Position numbers and translations under genes: made by a program. The notes beneath the pieces were generated by a model. It saw only the letters and a program-made list of their open reading frames with translations, was not told the origin of the DNA and ran no database searches. From assembly GCA_963757115.1 (NCBI GenBank), contig CAVWQV010000008.1:1-64000 (forward strand): a stretch of 64,000 nt of DNA, written 5' to 3'. Below are positions 9,710 to 18,743 of this stretch, one piece after another. Position 1 is the first letter of the stretch, and every line of letters begins with the position of its first letter. The stretch is from CAVWQV01 sp963757115 (GTDB lineage Bacteria > Pseudomonadota > Alphaproteobacteria > Acetobacterales > Acetobacteraceae).

Positions 9710-12700
9710 ATCCGCATTCCTCGGCGCTGTCCCTGCCGCTCGCTTGCGGCCTGGCGTTGCGCGGCAGCAATGGCGGCCTGCTCTCCTTCCTTCATCGTCA
9801 AGGTCAGTTTGATCACCCGGTCCAGTTCCGGCCGCTGCTCGGGCGCGACGGATGCCGCTGTGACTGCGCCCGGTCGTCCCCCGGCCCGCAGCATGGCACG
9901 TAGGCCCTCCTCCCCGAACCGCTGCTCCACCGCAGCGCCAAAGGCCCGCAGCTCGCCGGCAACACGCTCGTCCGCCTGCACGGCCCGCCAAGCCTCGCCG
10001 CGCGCCTTCTCGTCTGTCGTTGCAGCCATGGCGCCGATCGCCGCCTTGGCAACGGCGGACAGGCGCGGGATGCCGGTCGCGTCCGCCGCGCGCTGCGTTT
10101 GCACGCCCGCGCGATAGGTCCGCTCCGCCCTGGCCTCGGCTTCACCGATCCGCTTCAGGCTCGGCCCGATCGCGCCGACCGCGCGCTGCGCCGCTTCCCG
10201 CTCCGCGCGCGCTTTCGCGCCGGCGAAGAACCCCTCCTTGCCGCGCAGCTCCCCGAGCTGGAGCGGGTCGGCCGCGACCCGGGCCGCGGCGCTCGTCCAC
10301 CCCTGGCCTTTGACCAACTCGTCCAGCGCCGCGCGGGCGGCGTGCGGGTCGCGGTAGGCGCCTTGCAGATAGCTCCACCGCGCCTCGCGCTCGCGCTGCA
10401 CCGCCTTGTCCACCGCCACCGCCGCCGCGACCTCGCCGGGGCTGGCGCCGCGGCCAAGGCTGTCCCGACCTTGGCCGGACGGGTCCACGTAGGGCGCGAT
10501 GAGCCACCCCTGGGCAGGCTGCCCCTGCCCCACCTCTGCCTTCGCCTCGGGGGGCTGCGCAGTCGCCTTCTGAACTGCGCCGTCTGCGACCCGACCCCAG
10601 GACGCGCGTGCCGGATCGGCAGCGCCGGTGCGGGCACTTGGCCGGGCAGCCGGAGCCGGAGAGGCTTGCCGAACCGCCTCGCCCGTGCCCTGCCCTTCCC
10701 CGAGCACGCTGCCGCAGCTCGGGCCGCGGTGTCTCCGACACCTCGTCCGGCGTGGCCCACGCGACGGACGCGGCGCGCACCTCGCCGCGGCCCATCTGCC
10801 GCGCGAGCTGCCGGGCGTCCTTGGCCGTGTCCGCCGCCACAAACACCTGCGCGCTCTCGCGCTGCCGGGTCAGTGCCACATAGCTCGCCGCCGCCCGCCA
10901 GTGATGCGTGTGCAGCAGATACGTGTGGTCCAGCGTCTTGCCCTGGCCCTTGTAGATCGTCCCCGCGTAGCCGTGCCGGAACCCGGAAAACTCCGCCGCC
11001 GACCAGGTGACCTCCCGACCCGGCGCACCGGCCGCAGCGTCCAGCCGCGCCGTGAGCTGCCCGGTGCGCGCGTCGATGCCGGTGATGACCCCGGCATTGC
11101 CGTTGTAGATGTGCCGCTTCTTGTCCGTGTCGGTGAACTGCACCCGGTCCCCGATGGCGAAGTCGGCCGCGCCGTGCTTGGTCTCGAATCGCACGTCCGG
11201 GCTGGCCAGCTCGCCGCGCTCGCGCCGTACCTGCCGCAGCTCGGCGTTGAGCTGCGACACGTCGGCGTTGGTGTAGGCGAACACGAACCGGCTTTTCCTC
11301 GGCTCGGCCAGCGTGTCCGCCTTCCATCGCGCCACCAACGCGGCCCGTGCCGCCTCCCCGTCCGCCGTCCACGTCACCGCGCCATGGCGGTCGAACGCCT
11401 GCACCGCTGCGTCGAACCGGCCCTCGGCCAGGTCGCGCGCCGCCTGCCGCTGCCAGTCCACCTTCTGGCGCGTGACCTCGGTGATCTCGGCCGCGCCGTG
11501 CCGTTGCCGCAGCTCGGCGAACAGCCCGCCGCGCTCGATGCTGGCGAGCTGGCGGTCGTCGCCGGCGAGGATCACCTTGGCCCCGGCGCGCCTGGCTTCC
11601 GCCAGCAGCTCGCCGGTCACCCGGCTGTCCAGCATCGCCGCCTCGTCCACGATGAGGACGGTCCGCTTGTCCCAGCCGGGACTGCGGCCGTTCTTGATCG
11701 CGAACAGGGCCGAGTGGACGGTGCCCGCCTCGCGGAACCCGTCCGCCTTCAGGTCCTGCGCCACCGCGTTGGTGGGGGCCAATCCCACGACACGATAACC
11801 CGCCGCCTCGTGCGCCTCGCGCACCGCGGCGAGGGTAAAACTCTTGCCCGTGCCGGCCCGGCCCTCGATCAGCTTCAGCCCGCCGGTGCAGACCGCGTGC
11901 TCGAACGCCGCGCGCTGGTCGTCGCGCAAGCTGCGGGCGGCGAGCGCCGCCTCCTGGTGTCGGGCTCTCACACCTGATGGTGCCGCGCACCGGCCACAGC
12001 AGCCCCATCCGCCAGCGCCGCGCGCTCCTGCTCGCGCACCGTCCGCGTGGTGAACCGCCCGGCCGCCTCGCCCGTCTCGCGGTCGTGCAGGGCGCGCACG
12101 TCGGGATGTCCCAGCACTGCCGCTTTTGCGGCCGCGATGTGCGCGCGCTGTTTCCGCATCCGGTGTCCCGTCCGGACCACCGCCAAGGTGCTTGGCGAGG
12201 TAGCGGTCGAGCTCGCGCTCGGTGAAGGTGGCGTTGTTCCGCGTCAGCGCCGCCAAGCACTTGCTCGGGGTCCCGCGCCGCCGCCTCGTTCGCGTGCGCA
12301 GCGCCTCGGCGCGCGCCACGGCGGGAGAGTCCACCTTGCGCATCCGCACCGGGCCGATATGCTCGCCGGGGTGCGCCGCCGTCGCGTCCACCCGCAGCGC
12401 GATGCCGTGCTCCTGGAAGAAGCGGTCCTGGTGCGCCCGCCAGGTTTCGCCCCAGGCCTCGGCGTCCGTCACCAGAGTACGAACGCCGGCGCGGCAGACC
12501 TCGGGGTCCAGATCGCGCGCCTTCCTGGCCGACAGCTGGCCGCCTTCGATGCGGCGCGTGGTGACCAGCAGGTGGGCGTGCCAGTTGGTGTGGTCGCCGC
12601 CCGTGCTGCCGGCACCGCCGGTGCCTTCGGCAAACGCGCCCTCGGCCTCGCCCCGCTCCTTGTGCGGCGCGTGCACGTCGAGCTGGACGGCGAGGCCCTT

Positions 12701-13051
12701 GGCCACGAAGTGCTGCTCGGCGAACGAGCGGGCCAGCTCGATCCGGTCCTCGGTGGAGAGCTCCCGGTCGGCCGGCAGCGCCAGCACGATCTCGCGGGCG
12801 ACCTGGCTGTCCTTTCTCCGCTCCGCCATCTCCGCCGCGTTCCACAAGGCGGCGGAGATGGCGAGGCGGGCGTCCGCGCCTTCGGGCAGCAGGATTTCGT
12901 GGTGCTCGGGGGCGTCACGGTGGCGGAAGGAGAAAAGCTCGCCGGTGCGCTCGGCCTCGATCGCCTCGCGGGCGTTGTAGGCCGCCGAGCGCACCGCGTT
13001 GCCGCCGGCGGCGCGGGAGAGATAGCGGGCGCGGGCGAAGGCGATGGCCAT
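9706..13051 (-). pseudogene. traA: Ti-type conjugative relaxase/helicase TraA, copy 1 (frameshifted)
   Basis: TraA nicks oriT and unwinds plasmid DNA for conjugation. N-terminus: MobA/MobL relaxase with MAIAFARARYLSR and the metal-binding HTNWHAHLLVTTR. Middle: RecD-like helicase with Walker A IEGRAGTGKSFT, Walker B LIVDEAAMLDS and LAGDDRQLASIERGG, ending in YVALTRQRE. C-terminus: alpha-helical tail after GWLIAPYVDPSGQGRDSLGR. The first ~800 codons are read from 13051, but a +1 shift near 10700, at a GGGGAAGGGCAGGG run, is needed to enter the tail that ends at 9706. Compensated indels also garble short segments near 12270 and 12000-12180, where copy 2 reads smoothly. Its oriT-like site lies just upstream. 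Confidence 0.9.
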
Positions 13052-13085
13052 GCCGGGACGCTAGCCTTGCTTTCGGTCCCGTTTC

Positions 13086-13120
13086 AACCCGCGTCGCCCC
13101 CGCGACGCATATTGCGTCTG
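13086..13120 (-). other. oriT: Putative oriT (copy 1), upstream of traA
   Basis: A palindrome GACGCATATTGCGTC (13104-13118) next to a second short GCGTCGC/GCGACGC inverted repeat, 35-65 bases before the traA start. The same block precedes traA copy 2. Its layout (GCAATAT-GCGTCGC ... GCGACGC) resembles the Ti/RSF1010-type oriT core as I remember it. The nick site itself is inferred, not shown. Confidence 0.5.
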
Positions 13121-13226
13121 CTCCGCTGCGCTCGCCTTTGGCTCGGCTCCGGGGCAGAACGCGGGGCGGGGGCGTTGACGGCTACCCCGTGCTGACCGCA
13201 TCAACGAAAGGCCAGCTCAGTCGGGC

Positions 13227-13997
13227 TCACGAGGCGGGCGCCGTCTCCAGCATGGTCCTAATCTGCTCGGCCAGCGCGTCCAGCGTGAACGGTTTGCCCA
13301 TCACACCCATACGCGGCGCGAGCTGCGTCTCCAGAGTGCTCCCGGCGTAGCCAGTGATGAACAGAACGGGGAGTGCGGGCCGGCACTCGCGCGCCGCGTC
13401 GGCGACCTGCCGCCCGTTCAGGCCACCGGGCAGGCCCACGTCGGTCACCAGCAGGTCCAGGCGCGCGTCCGAGCGCAGCACGTGCAGCGCCGCAGGACCA
13501 TCCACGGCCTCTACCACCCGGTAGCCCAGCTCGCGCAGCCGCTCGGCCGCCAGCGCCCGTACGCTTGCCTCACGCTTGCCTCGTCCTCGACGAACAGCAC
13601 CGCCTCGCCTTCGCCGCCCCTCTCCGGCTCGCCTCCCGCCGTCTCCCGGCACTCCTTGCACACCTCTGCGTCCGCGTGCCGGTGGCGATCGAGGCGCGCC
13701 AGCGCGCCAGCACGTCGGGCAGACGGCAGGGTCATGCACGGACTGCCACCCCCAGCCCTCCATTTGCTCGGGCGTCGTGCCGCAGGTACTCGTGCCAGCG
13801 CCGGTTGTACCAGAAGAAGTAGCCGTCGCCGTTGGCCATCCCGGCCAGCGTCGGGATGTGATCGGCAAGCAGGCGGAAGTCGTCGTTGGCAGGGTCGTGG
13901 CCGCGACCCCGCCCGGGCTCTGCTCTCGCAGGCTCTCGCCCACAGCCAGCCATAGGCCGCCGTCTGCGGGCAGTTCGTCTCGCTGTGGCAGGATCAC
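13227..13997 (-). pseudogene. Remnant hybrid kinase: PAS domain joined to a receiver, kinase core missing
   Basis: In two frames near the start one reads FRLLADHIPTLAGMANGDGY followed by WYNRRWHEY, a PAS domain. After ~100 codons of scrambled sequence comes a C-terminal receiver with FVEDE, Asp in LLVTDVGLPGGLNGRQVAD and Lys in MGKPFT. The histidine-kinase HisKA and HATPase segments that should lie between are absent. At least two frame changes are needed in addition. This looks like an internal deletion of a PAS-HK-REC gene followed by decay. The receiver at the end is itself complete. Confidence 0.6.
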
Positions 13998-14218
13998 GAC
14001 CCTGAGGTTATACTAACCCGATCATCATCAACTATAGGATGTGATAACCTAGCCTGGTAGGCAATAGAGAACGATACTCAGAATAAGGCACCAGCGCTGG
14101 CTTGCTTGCTGCACTTGATCCTAGCCGTCAAGCTGGATATCCGGGCCGCGCTCCAAACCAGAGATAGACCCGGGCTAGTTCCTTTCGTCATAAGCACGAA
14201 CGACGGGACCGGAGACGC

Positions 14219-14560
14219 CATGGCCCGCACGCCTGCCGAGCGCCTGCGCGCGCACGAATAGCAAAAAGCCCGGCTGGCGGAGGCGGAAGCCAAGCTCAAG
14301 CTCGACGAGCGCAAGCAACGCACCCCGCCGCCTCATGGGAAGCCGGCGCCCTCCTCGACAAGGCCGGCCTGCTCGAACTCGACACCAATGCCCTCTACGG
14401 CGCCCTGCTGTTCCTGCGCGACGGCACCGGCGACAAGAAGCAGGTCGAAGGTATGGTGCCCACCTTCCCGGCCCCGCTTGGCAAGGACGCCATCGCCGCC
14501 CTGTGCCGCTGGCTTCCGCTTGGTGGTGGCGGCACCGGCCTCGCCGCCCCTTTTGATCCC
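14219..14560 (+). pseudogene. TraD-like conjugal transfer protein, decayed
   Basis: ATG at 14219 opens MARTPAERLRAHE, then an in-frame TAG, then QKARLAEAEAKLKLDERKQR. After frame changes, LLELDTNALYGALLFLRDG follows, and later a LGKDAIAAL/AGFR piece. This is the usual order of the small TraD-type proteins encoded divergently from traA in Ti-type plasmids (an Arg/Lys-rich coiled N-terminus, then a short globular part). The stop codon, at least two shifts and loss of the end make it non-functional as given. Its place, divergent from traA and next to the oriT-like site, supports the call. Confidence 0.55.
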
Positions 14561-14717
14561 GCTGATCCTTTCCGATCTAACAAACGGCATCCAGATCAGA
14601 AGTCTTCGGTTGATTTTCTCGGTCGGCGTGTCAAGAATTGCCTTAGTGCTGTAGGGCGGGTGTTCTGCAATTAACGAGTTGGGAGTGGCCAGCGAGGTGA
14701 AGTCGCCAGCGGCTAGG

Positions 14718-14818
14718 CGTGGGGTTTTGCTAGGTCGTTCCTGGTCTTACAAGCAGACAGGATCCTTGGCCGCCACCCCTTTGATTGTTCGAGGCAACTC
14801 ATCTAGCAAAACCCCACG
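14718..14818. repeat. Inverted repeat downstream of rep copy 1
   Basis: Arms CGTGGGGTTTTGCTAG (14718-14733) and CTAGCAAAACCCCACG (14803-14818) are perfect 16-base inverted copies around a 69-base spacer. The right arm ends ten bases before the rep stop. The same box recurs upstream of rep (15853-15978), and a variant box flanks rep copy 2. Likely rep-binding sites (iteron/operator) or a replication-control element. Confidence 0.75.
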
Positions 14819-14827
14819 CTTTGCTCA

Positions 14828-15785
14828 TTAACCGGTGATCTTTCTGACAGGCGGCGGGCTCGGATGGAGCATGACGTGGGTGTCCTCCACGTCCACCCGT
14901 GCCTCGGGATAGGCCGCCACGGCCTCGGCAAGCGACTGCCGAAAGCGCTGCTTCCAGGCCCACATTTGGCGATAAGCCCCGCCGAATTGCTCGTACATGT
15001 CCCGCCAACTTATCGGTGTTCGGCGCTCCAAGTGATGCAGCCGGTAGGCCAGCCAAACATATACATCGAGTGCGGTAGAGCTGTCCTTAAGTTGCTGAAT
15101 TGCTGCGTCTCGCAGCGGAACCGGGTGGCGCCTCAACTGTTCGAAGAACTCTATATCGAGTAGCACTCGATCCTCGAACAGTGTTTCCTGCCGACCATCG
15201 TCCCGGCTAGTATCATGGAAAAATAACCCGGAACGAATAATGCGTTCGTTCGTCATCATCGTTGCCGAGCTATCTCCGTGCTTTGCTGCTCGCTCCCATG
15301 AAAAACGCATCGAGCAGGTGGCGATGCGACGCGCTTGCTCTCGGAGGGCGGCCGCCGTCTCGCCGCCTACTGACAACCCAAGCCGACCCATCCATTCGCG
15401 CATCGAGCGGCCAAGGCTGACTTCCCGACTTTGCGTAAGGTACAGCCTGGGTTTGCAAATAAATCAGGATTAGCCGCGCTCGTGCCCCATAGGGCACGCC
15501 CAACAGCTTCGATGGTCCACTTCCAATCTTCATCCGTCCGGGCTCGATGATAAGAGTGAGCGGCCCTACAGTGCGCTCCCAGGCGGCATCATCAGCTAGC
15601 TTCCGATGAGGTAGAGAGGTCAGGCACAAGCCGGAATAACTATAGCCTGACTGGCCCTTCTCATCGCCGAGAACCTCGCTGGCAATGCGTATGAGCGGCT
15701 CGGACTCCGGCTCGACCATATCACGAGCGGCGTCGCGACCGTGAAGCAGCACCAACTGTCGCACGCCTCTTGCCGCGTCTGGCAT
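14828..15785 (-). pseudogene. repA: Plasmid replication initiator, RepA_C-type, copy 1 (one frameshift)
   Basis: Full-length homologue of the intact protein at 48924-49877. The N-terminal half (VRQLVLLHGRD, VLGDEKGQSGYSYSGLCLTS, LTLIIEPGR, VPYGARARLILIYLQTQA) is in one frame. A +1 shift near 15395 leads to MREWMGRLGLSVGGE, then LFEDRVLLDIEFFEQLRRHP and LKDSSTALDVYVWLAYRLHH, ending HPSPPPVRKITG. This matches the plasmid-encoded RepA family, which starts replication at iteron origins. It is bracketed by its own set of GTGGGGTTTTGCTAG boxes. With a single shift in a run-rich region it could be a working gene with a sequence error. Confidence 0.85.
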
Positions 15786-15852
15786 TCCCCGAGCCCTCGA
15801 CTCGACATCCCTTCACTCTGCGCAAGATGCCGGGGATCGAAACGGACCGCAA

Positions 15853-15978
15853 CGTGGGGTTTTGCTAGTGACCAATAGAAGAAATCTAATTGCTATCTAA
15901 TTGTACTATCTAGCAAGACCCCACGGGGGAAGCCGCATTTCCAAGCAAACTCCCACACTTCCCTAGCAATATCCCACC
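15853..15978. repeat. Iteron-like repeats upstream of rep copy 1
   Basis: An inverted pair CGTGGGGTTTTGCTAG (15853-15868) and CTAGCAAGACCCCACG (15910-15925) is followed by two looser copies in the same sense as the second arm: CAAGCAAACTCCCACA (15941-15956) and CTAGCAATATCCCACC (15963-15978). Between the arms is an AT-rich stretch with repeated ATCTAATTG-like words. Position just upstream of rep and the repeat layout suggest origin and/or autoregulatory operator. Confidence 0.7.
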
Positions 15979-16268
15979 GGACAATTCGGTTGTTGTGAGT
16001 AACCCCCATGAGGCGAACTCGGATGGCTAGGCATCTGAAAGAATCTCAAAGAGCGATCGCGCCACACTGCACAGCAGATTGCCGGAGATTGGCTCTAAAG
16101 ATTTTGCGTGCCGCACCTCAGCGCCGCTTCCGGCACCTGCGTCATCGCGTGCACGATCTATTATGCTGAGGTTTGTAGCACTCGCGCTTGGAGTATCGGC
16201 GGTCCTTCCCCGGTCGCAGCAGGCTGCGGCGCATGGACATCGCGCATTGTGGACCCGATATGCTGGCT

Positions 16269-16646
16269 ATGGCCTGCGATCAGACCCTGTCTTCTGCTTC
16301 CTTCACCGCCAAGGAACGCGACCTGATCCGCCATGCGTTCGGCCAGTTCTTCGGCACCCTTCCCAGCGTCGCCGACGGCATCCTGCTGCGGACCTGGCGG
16401 GCCGGCGAGCGAGCGGGACAGCCGAAGATCCCACCAGCCCTGCGGGGCATGATCGACCGCGGTCTGGTCGAGATCCGACCGCTGCGGCATGGCTTCCGGG
16501 CTTTTTTCACCCAAGCGGGAACCGAGGAGCTGCGCCTCCTTGTCCTCGATCGCCGGGCCATTGATCCGGTCAGGTTCCGTCACCTGCGGCAGGAACTCGG
16601 GATCGAGCCTGACGGACCTGTCCCGGCGGAAAACCCGCCGAGCTAG
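16269..16646 (+). CDS. Winged-helix-like hypothetical protein (copy A)
   Basis: 125 residues. Start chosen at ATG 16269 by comparison with copy B (48706). The core FTAKERDLIRHAFGQFFGT is followed by a helix-turn-helix-like PPALRGMIDRGLVEIRPLRHG and a conserved tail LDRRAIDPVRFRHLRQELGI. The layout resembles small winged-helix plasmid proteins, but no named family is recognised. It lies next to rep and its iteron-like boxes, divergent from rep copy 1 and downstream of rep copy 2, so a role in plasmid copy control or transcription is possible but unproven. Confidence 0.65.
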   Translation: MACDQTLSSASFTAKERDLIRHAFGQFFGTLPSVADGILLRTWRAGERAGQPKIPPALRGMIDRGLVEIRPLRHGFRAFFTQAGTEELRLLVLDRRAIDPVRFRHLRQELGIEPDGPVPAENPPS

Positions 16647-16830
16647 CCTTCGTTGCCCTCGGCACGGCCGGTCAGCCTCGCGCGACCGATCGCGAGAAGC
16701 ATGACCGGACGCCAGCTCAGGCTGGATGTCGATGCTGCGTATCCACGCTGCTATGCGGCAGCGGGCCTCTACCACGTCAAATCAAAGGACGACGGTGGTG
16801 GAAGGCCTTATCTGGTCGCGGGAGCACCTG

Positions 16831-17337
16831 ATGGACGTGAGCAGCGAAGTGGCGGAGCCCATTGAGCGACGTCTCGATGCGCTGGGGCTCCGGCCCGAGG
16901 AGGTTGACACGCAAGTCGGGCTGCCGCTGGGCACCACCGAACGTCTCCGGGAAAACCGCGGGCCGATTCCCGGCGGCAGGTTCCTCCGGGGGCTCTGCGC
17001 CGCGCTCGATACGAACGAGGAATACCTGCTCGGCCTGGAGCCCGGCGACCTGGTGCCGGCGGAGTTGCTGGTCGAGCCGCAAGGGGAGCTCGGCTTGCTC
17101 GCCCCCGACGAGGAGGCCTTGCTGCACAACTACCGCAGCCTCTCCGTCCCCCTGCGGGCCGCCGTCGCCCTCCTTGTCGCCAAGGCGGCCGGCGTGGAGG
17201 ACGAGCAGGCCGCGGCGCGCGATCTGCGGAAGGCCGTCCAGCCACAGGAAGCTCGCCAGTCCCGCAAGCCCAAGCGCCCCGCAGACCGCGACTGGTCGGC
17301 TGATGCTGCCAGCCAGCCGGCTATCGGTGAGATGTAG
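16831..17337 (+). CDS. HTH-type transcriptional regulator-like protein (copy A)
   Basis: 168 residues from ATG 16831; copy B starts at the same codon. The N-terminal half has an XRE-like arrangement (DALGLRPEEVDTQVGLPLG, then RFLRGLCAALDTNEEYLLGLE), i.e. helix-turn-helix plus the LCAALD...YLLGLE motif common in phage/plasmid regulators. The second half has PDEEALLHNYRSLSVPLRAA, seen in many XRE-family tails, and a basic C-terminus. Transcribed with the flanking small genes. Target unknown. Confidence 0.65.
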   Translation: MDVSSEVAEPIERRLDALGLRPEEVDTQVGLPLGTTERLRENRGPIPGGRFLRGLCAALDTNEEYLLGLEPGDLVPAELLVEPQGELGLLAPDEEALLHNYRSLSVPLRAAVALLVAKAAGVEDEQAAARDLRKAVQPQEARQSRKPKRPADRDWSADAASQPAIGEM

Positions 17338-17444
17338 CAAGGGCACCTCCTGCGCTGAGCCCTTCGTGAGACGTTGAACAACCTTCTCGCATCAGAGGCA
17401 TTGTATCGAGCCGATAGTGTTCCTGTATTGTTCTCTCATGCGGG

Positions 17445-17732
17445 GTGCGGCATTCTGGTGCGGTGCCGCCCGTCATTCCGACCAGACCCGCCCTTCTTGC
17501 GGCACGGCTGGGCGACCTTGCCGAGTGGAATCTCCTGGTACGATGCCCCTGCCGCTCCTACCCGCGCAGTGTTCCCATTGCTGACATCGCGCTGGAGCGC
17601 GGCCGCCGCATGACCCTCGGCCATGTCGTGGGGCGGCTGCGGTGCGCCCAGTGCGGCAAGCCGCCAGCCTCTGTCCAGGCCAGTCCAGGATCTCCATTCG
17701 GGTCGCGCGCATGGAAAATCACCCTGACCTAG
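17445..17732 (+). CDS. Small Cys-pair (zinc-ribbon-like) protein (copy A)
   Basis: 95 residues. The core LLVRCPCRSYPRSVPIADIA followed by LGHVVGRLRCAQCGKPP contains CxC and CxxC pairs that could bind one metal ion. Family not named. The frame is kept open with the same length in copy B (47248-47535), which supports real coding. Its end overlaps the start of the nuclease gene by 22 bases. Confidence 0.6.
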   Translation: MRHSGAVPPVIPTRPALLAARLGDLAEWNLLVRCPCRSYPRSVPIADIALERGRRMTLGHVVGRLRCAQCGKPPASVQASPGSPFGSRAWKITLT

Positions 17733-18691
17733 CCACTTGGTCGCGGCCCGGTGCCTCAGCTCGGGGACGCCCTCGCCTTGGCGGCCACGTTTGGCATCGC
17801 GGCCTCACCCGATTGGCCGCAGCCATGCTGGCGGGCGTGGCCGCACTCTCCCCCACCCCAGCGCTGGCCTGGGGAGACGAAGGGCACCGGATCGTCGCCC
17901 TGATCGCCTATGCCCATCTCACGGCCACGGTGCGTGATCGCGTGGACGCGATCCTGCGGGCGGACACCGACACGCTCACCGAGCCCGACATCGCCAGCCG
18001 GGCGACCTGGGCCGACAAGTTCCGCGACAGCGACCGGCACACCTCCCAGCAGCGCTACCGGCTCACCCGCGCCTGGCATTTCGTCGACCTCGAGGTCGAC
18101 CGCCCGGACCTCGACGCGGCCTGCTTTGGCCATCCTCCTTCCGCGGTGCCGGCGAGCAATGGCCCGGCGAACGCCTGCGTCTCCGACCGGATCGAGGCGT
18201 TCGCCGCCGAGCTCGGCACCCTGCCCCCCGGCGCGCCGGAGCGGAGTGTCGCCTTCAAGTTCGTCCTGCACCTGGTGGGCGACATCCACCAGCCGCTGCA
18301 TGCGGCGGACAACCACGACAGCGGCGGCAACGGCGTGCTGGTGCTGTTCAACAAGCGCACCGTCGCGCGGCGGCTGCACGCCTACTGGGACACCGATGTC
18401 GTGCGGAAGCTGGGCAAGGATCCCACAGAGGTAGCGGTCTCGCTCGATCAACGGTTCAGGGATCGGTGCGAGGGATGGATGCAGGGCACGCCCGCAGACT
18501 GGGCGATGGAGTCGTTCGCGTTGGCGCGGGACGTTGCCTACGACGTCGGCGAGCCGACCACGGATGAGCGCGACCAGCCGGCCTTCCAACTGGACTCGAG
18601 CTACCAGCGGGCGGCGACCGCCGTTGCCGCCGAGCAGCTCGGAAAGGCGGGCTGCCGGCTGGCGATGGTGCTGGACCAGGCGCTGCGCTGA
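17711..18691 (+). CDS. S1/P1-family nuclease, secreted (copy A)
   Basis: 326 residues. A hydrophobic signal (LTRLAAAMLAGVAALSPTPALA) ends right before WGDEGHR, whose Trp becomes the mature N-terminus and zinc ligand as in S1/P1 nucleases. Further zinc ligands: TWADKFRDSD, WHFVDLE, the hallmark HLVGDIHQPLHAADNHD and HAYWDTDVV. Family enzymes are periplasmic/secreted zinc nucleases that cut single-stranded DNA/RNA. Start ATG 17711 chosen because upstream codons overlap the Cys-pair gene and copy B has the same start. The paralogue at 46289-47269 has the same length; a third, broken piece lies at 34484. Confidence 0.88.
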   Translation: MENHPDLATWSRPGASARGRPRLGGHVWHRGLTRLAAAMLAGVAALSPTPALAWGDEGHRIVALIAYAHLTATVRDRVDAILRADTDTLTEPDIASRATWADKFRDSDRHTSQQRYRLTRAWHFVDLEVDRPDLDAACFGHPPSAVPASNGPANACVSDRIEAFAAELGTLPPGAPERSVAFKFVLHLVGDIHQPLHAADNHDSGGNGVLVLFNKRTVARRLHAYWDTDVVRKLGKDPTEVAVSLDQRFRDRCEGWMQGTPADWAMESFALARDVAYDVGEPTTDERDQPAFQLDSSYQRAATAVAAEQLGKAGCRLAMVLDQALR

Positions 18692-18743
18692 GCCATTTCT
18701 CTCTGGCTTGTCGAAAACGATGCAGGCGTAATCCTGAAGCCAG

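Noticed and set aside
12047..13195. Long rightward frame over traA copy 1
   Set aside because: Shadow of the relaxase domain; no start context and low-complexity translation.
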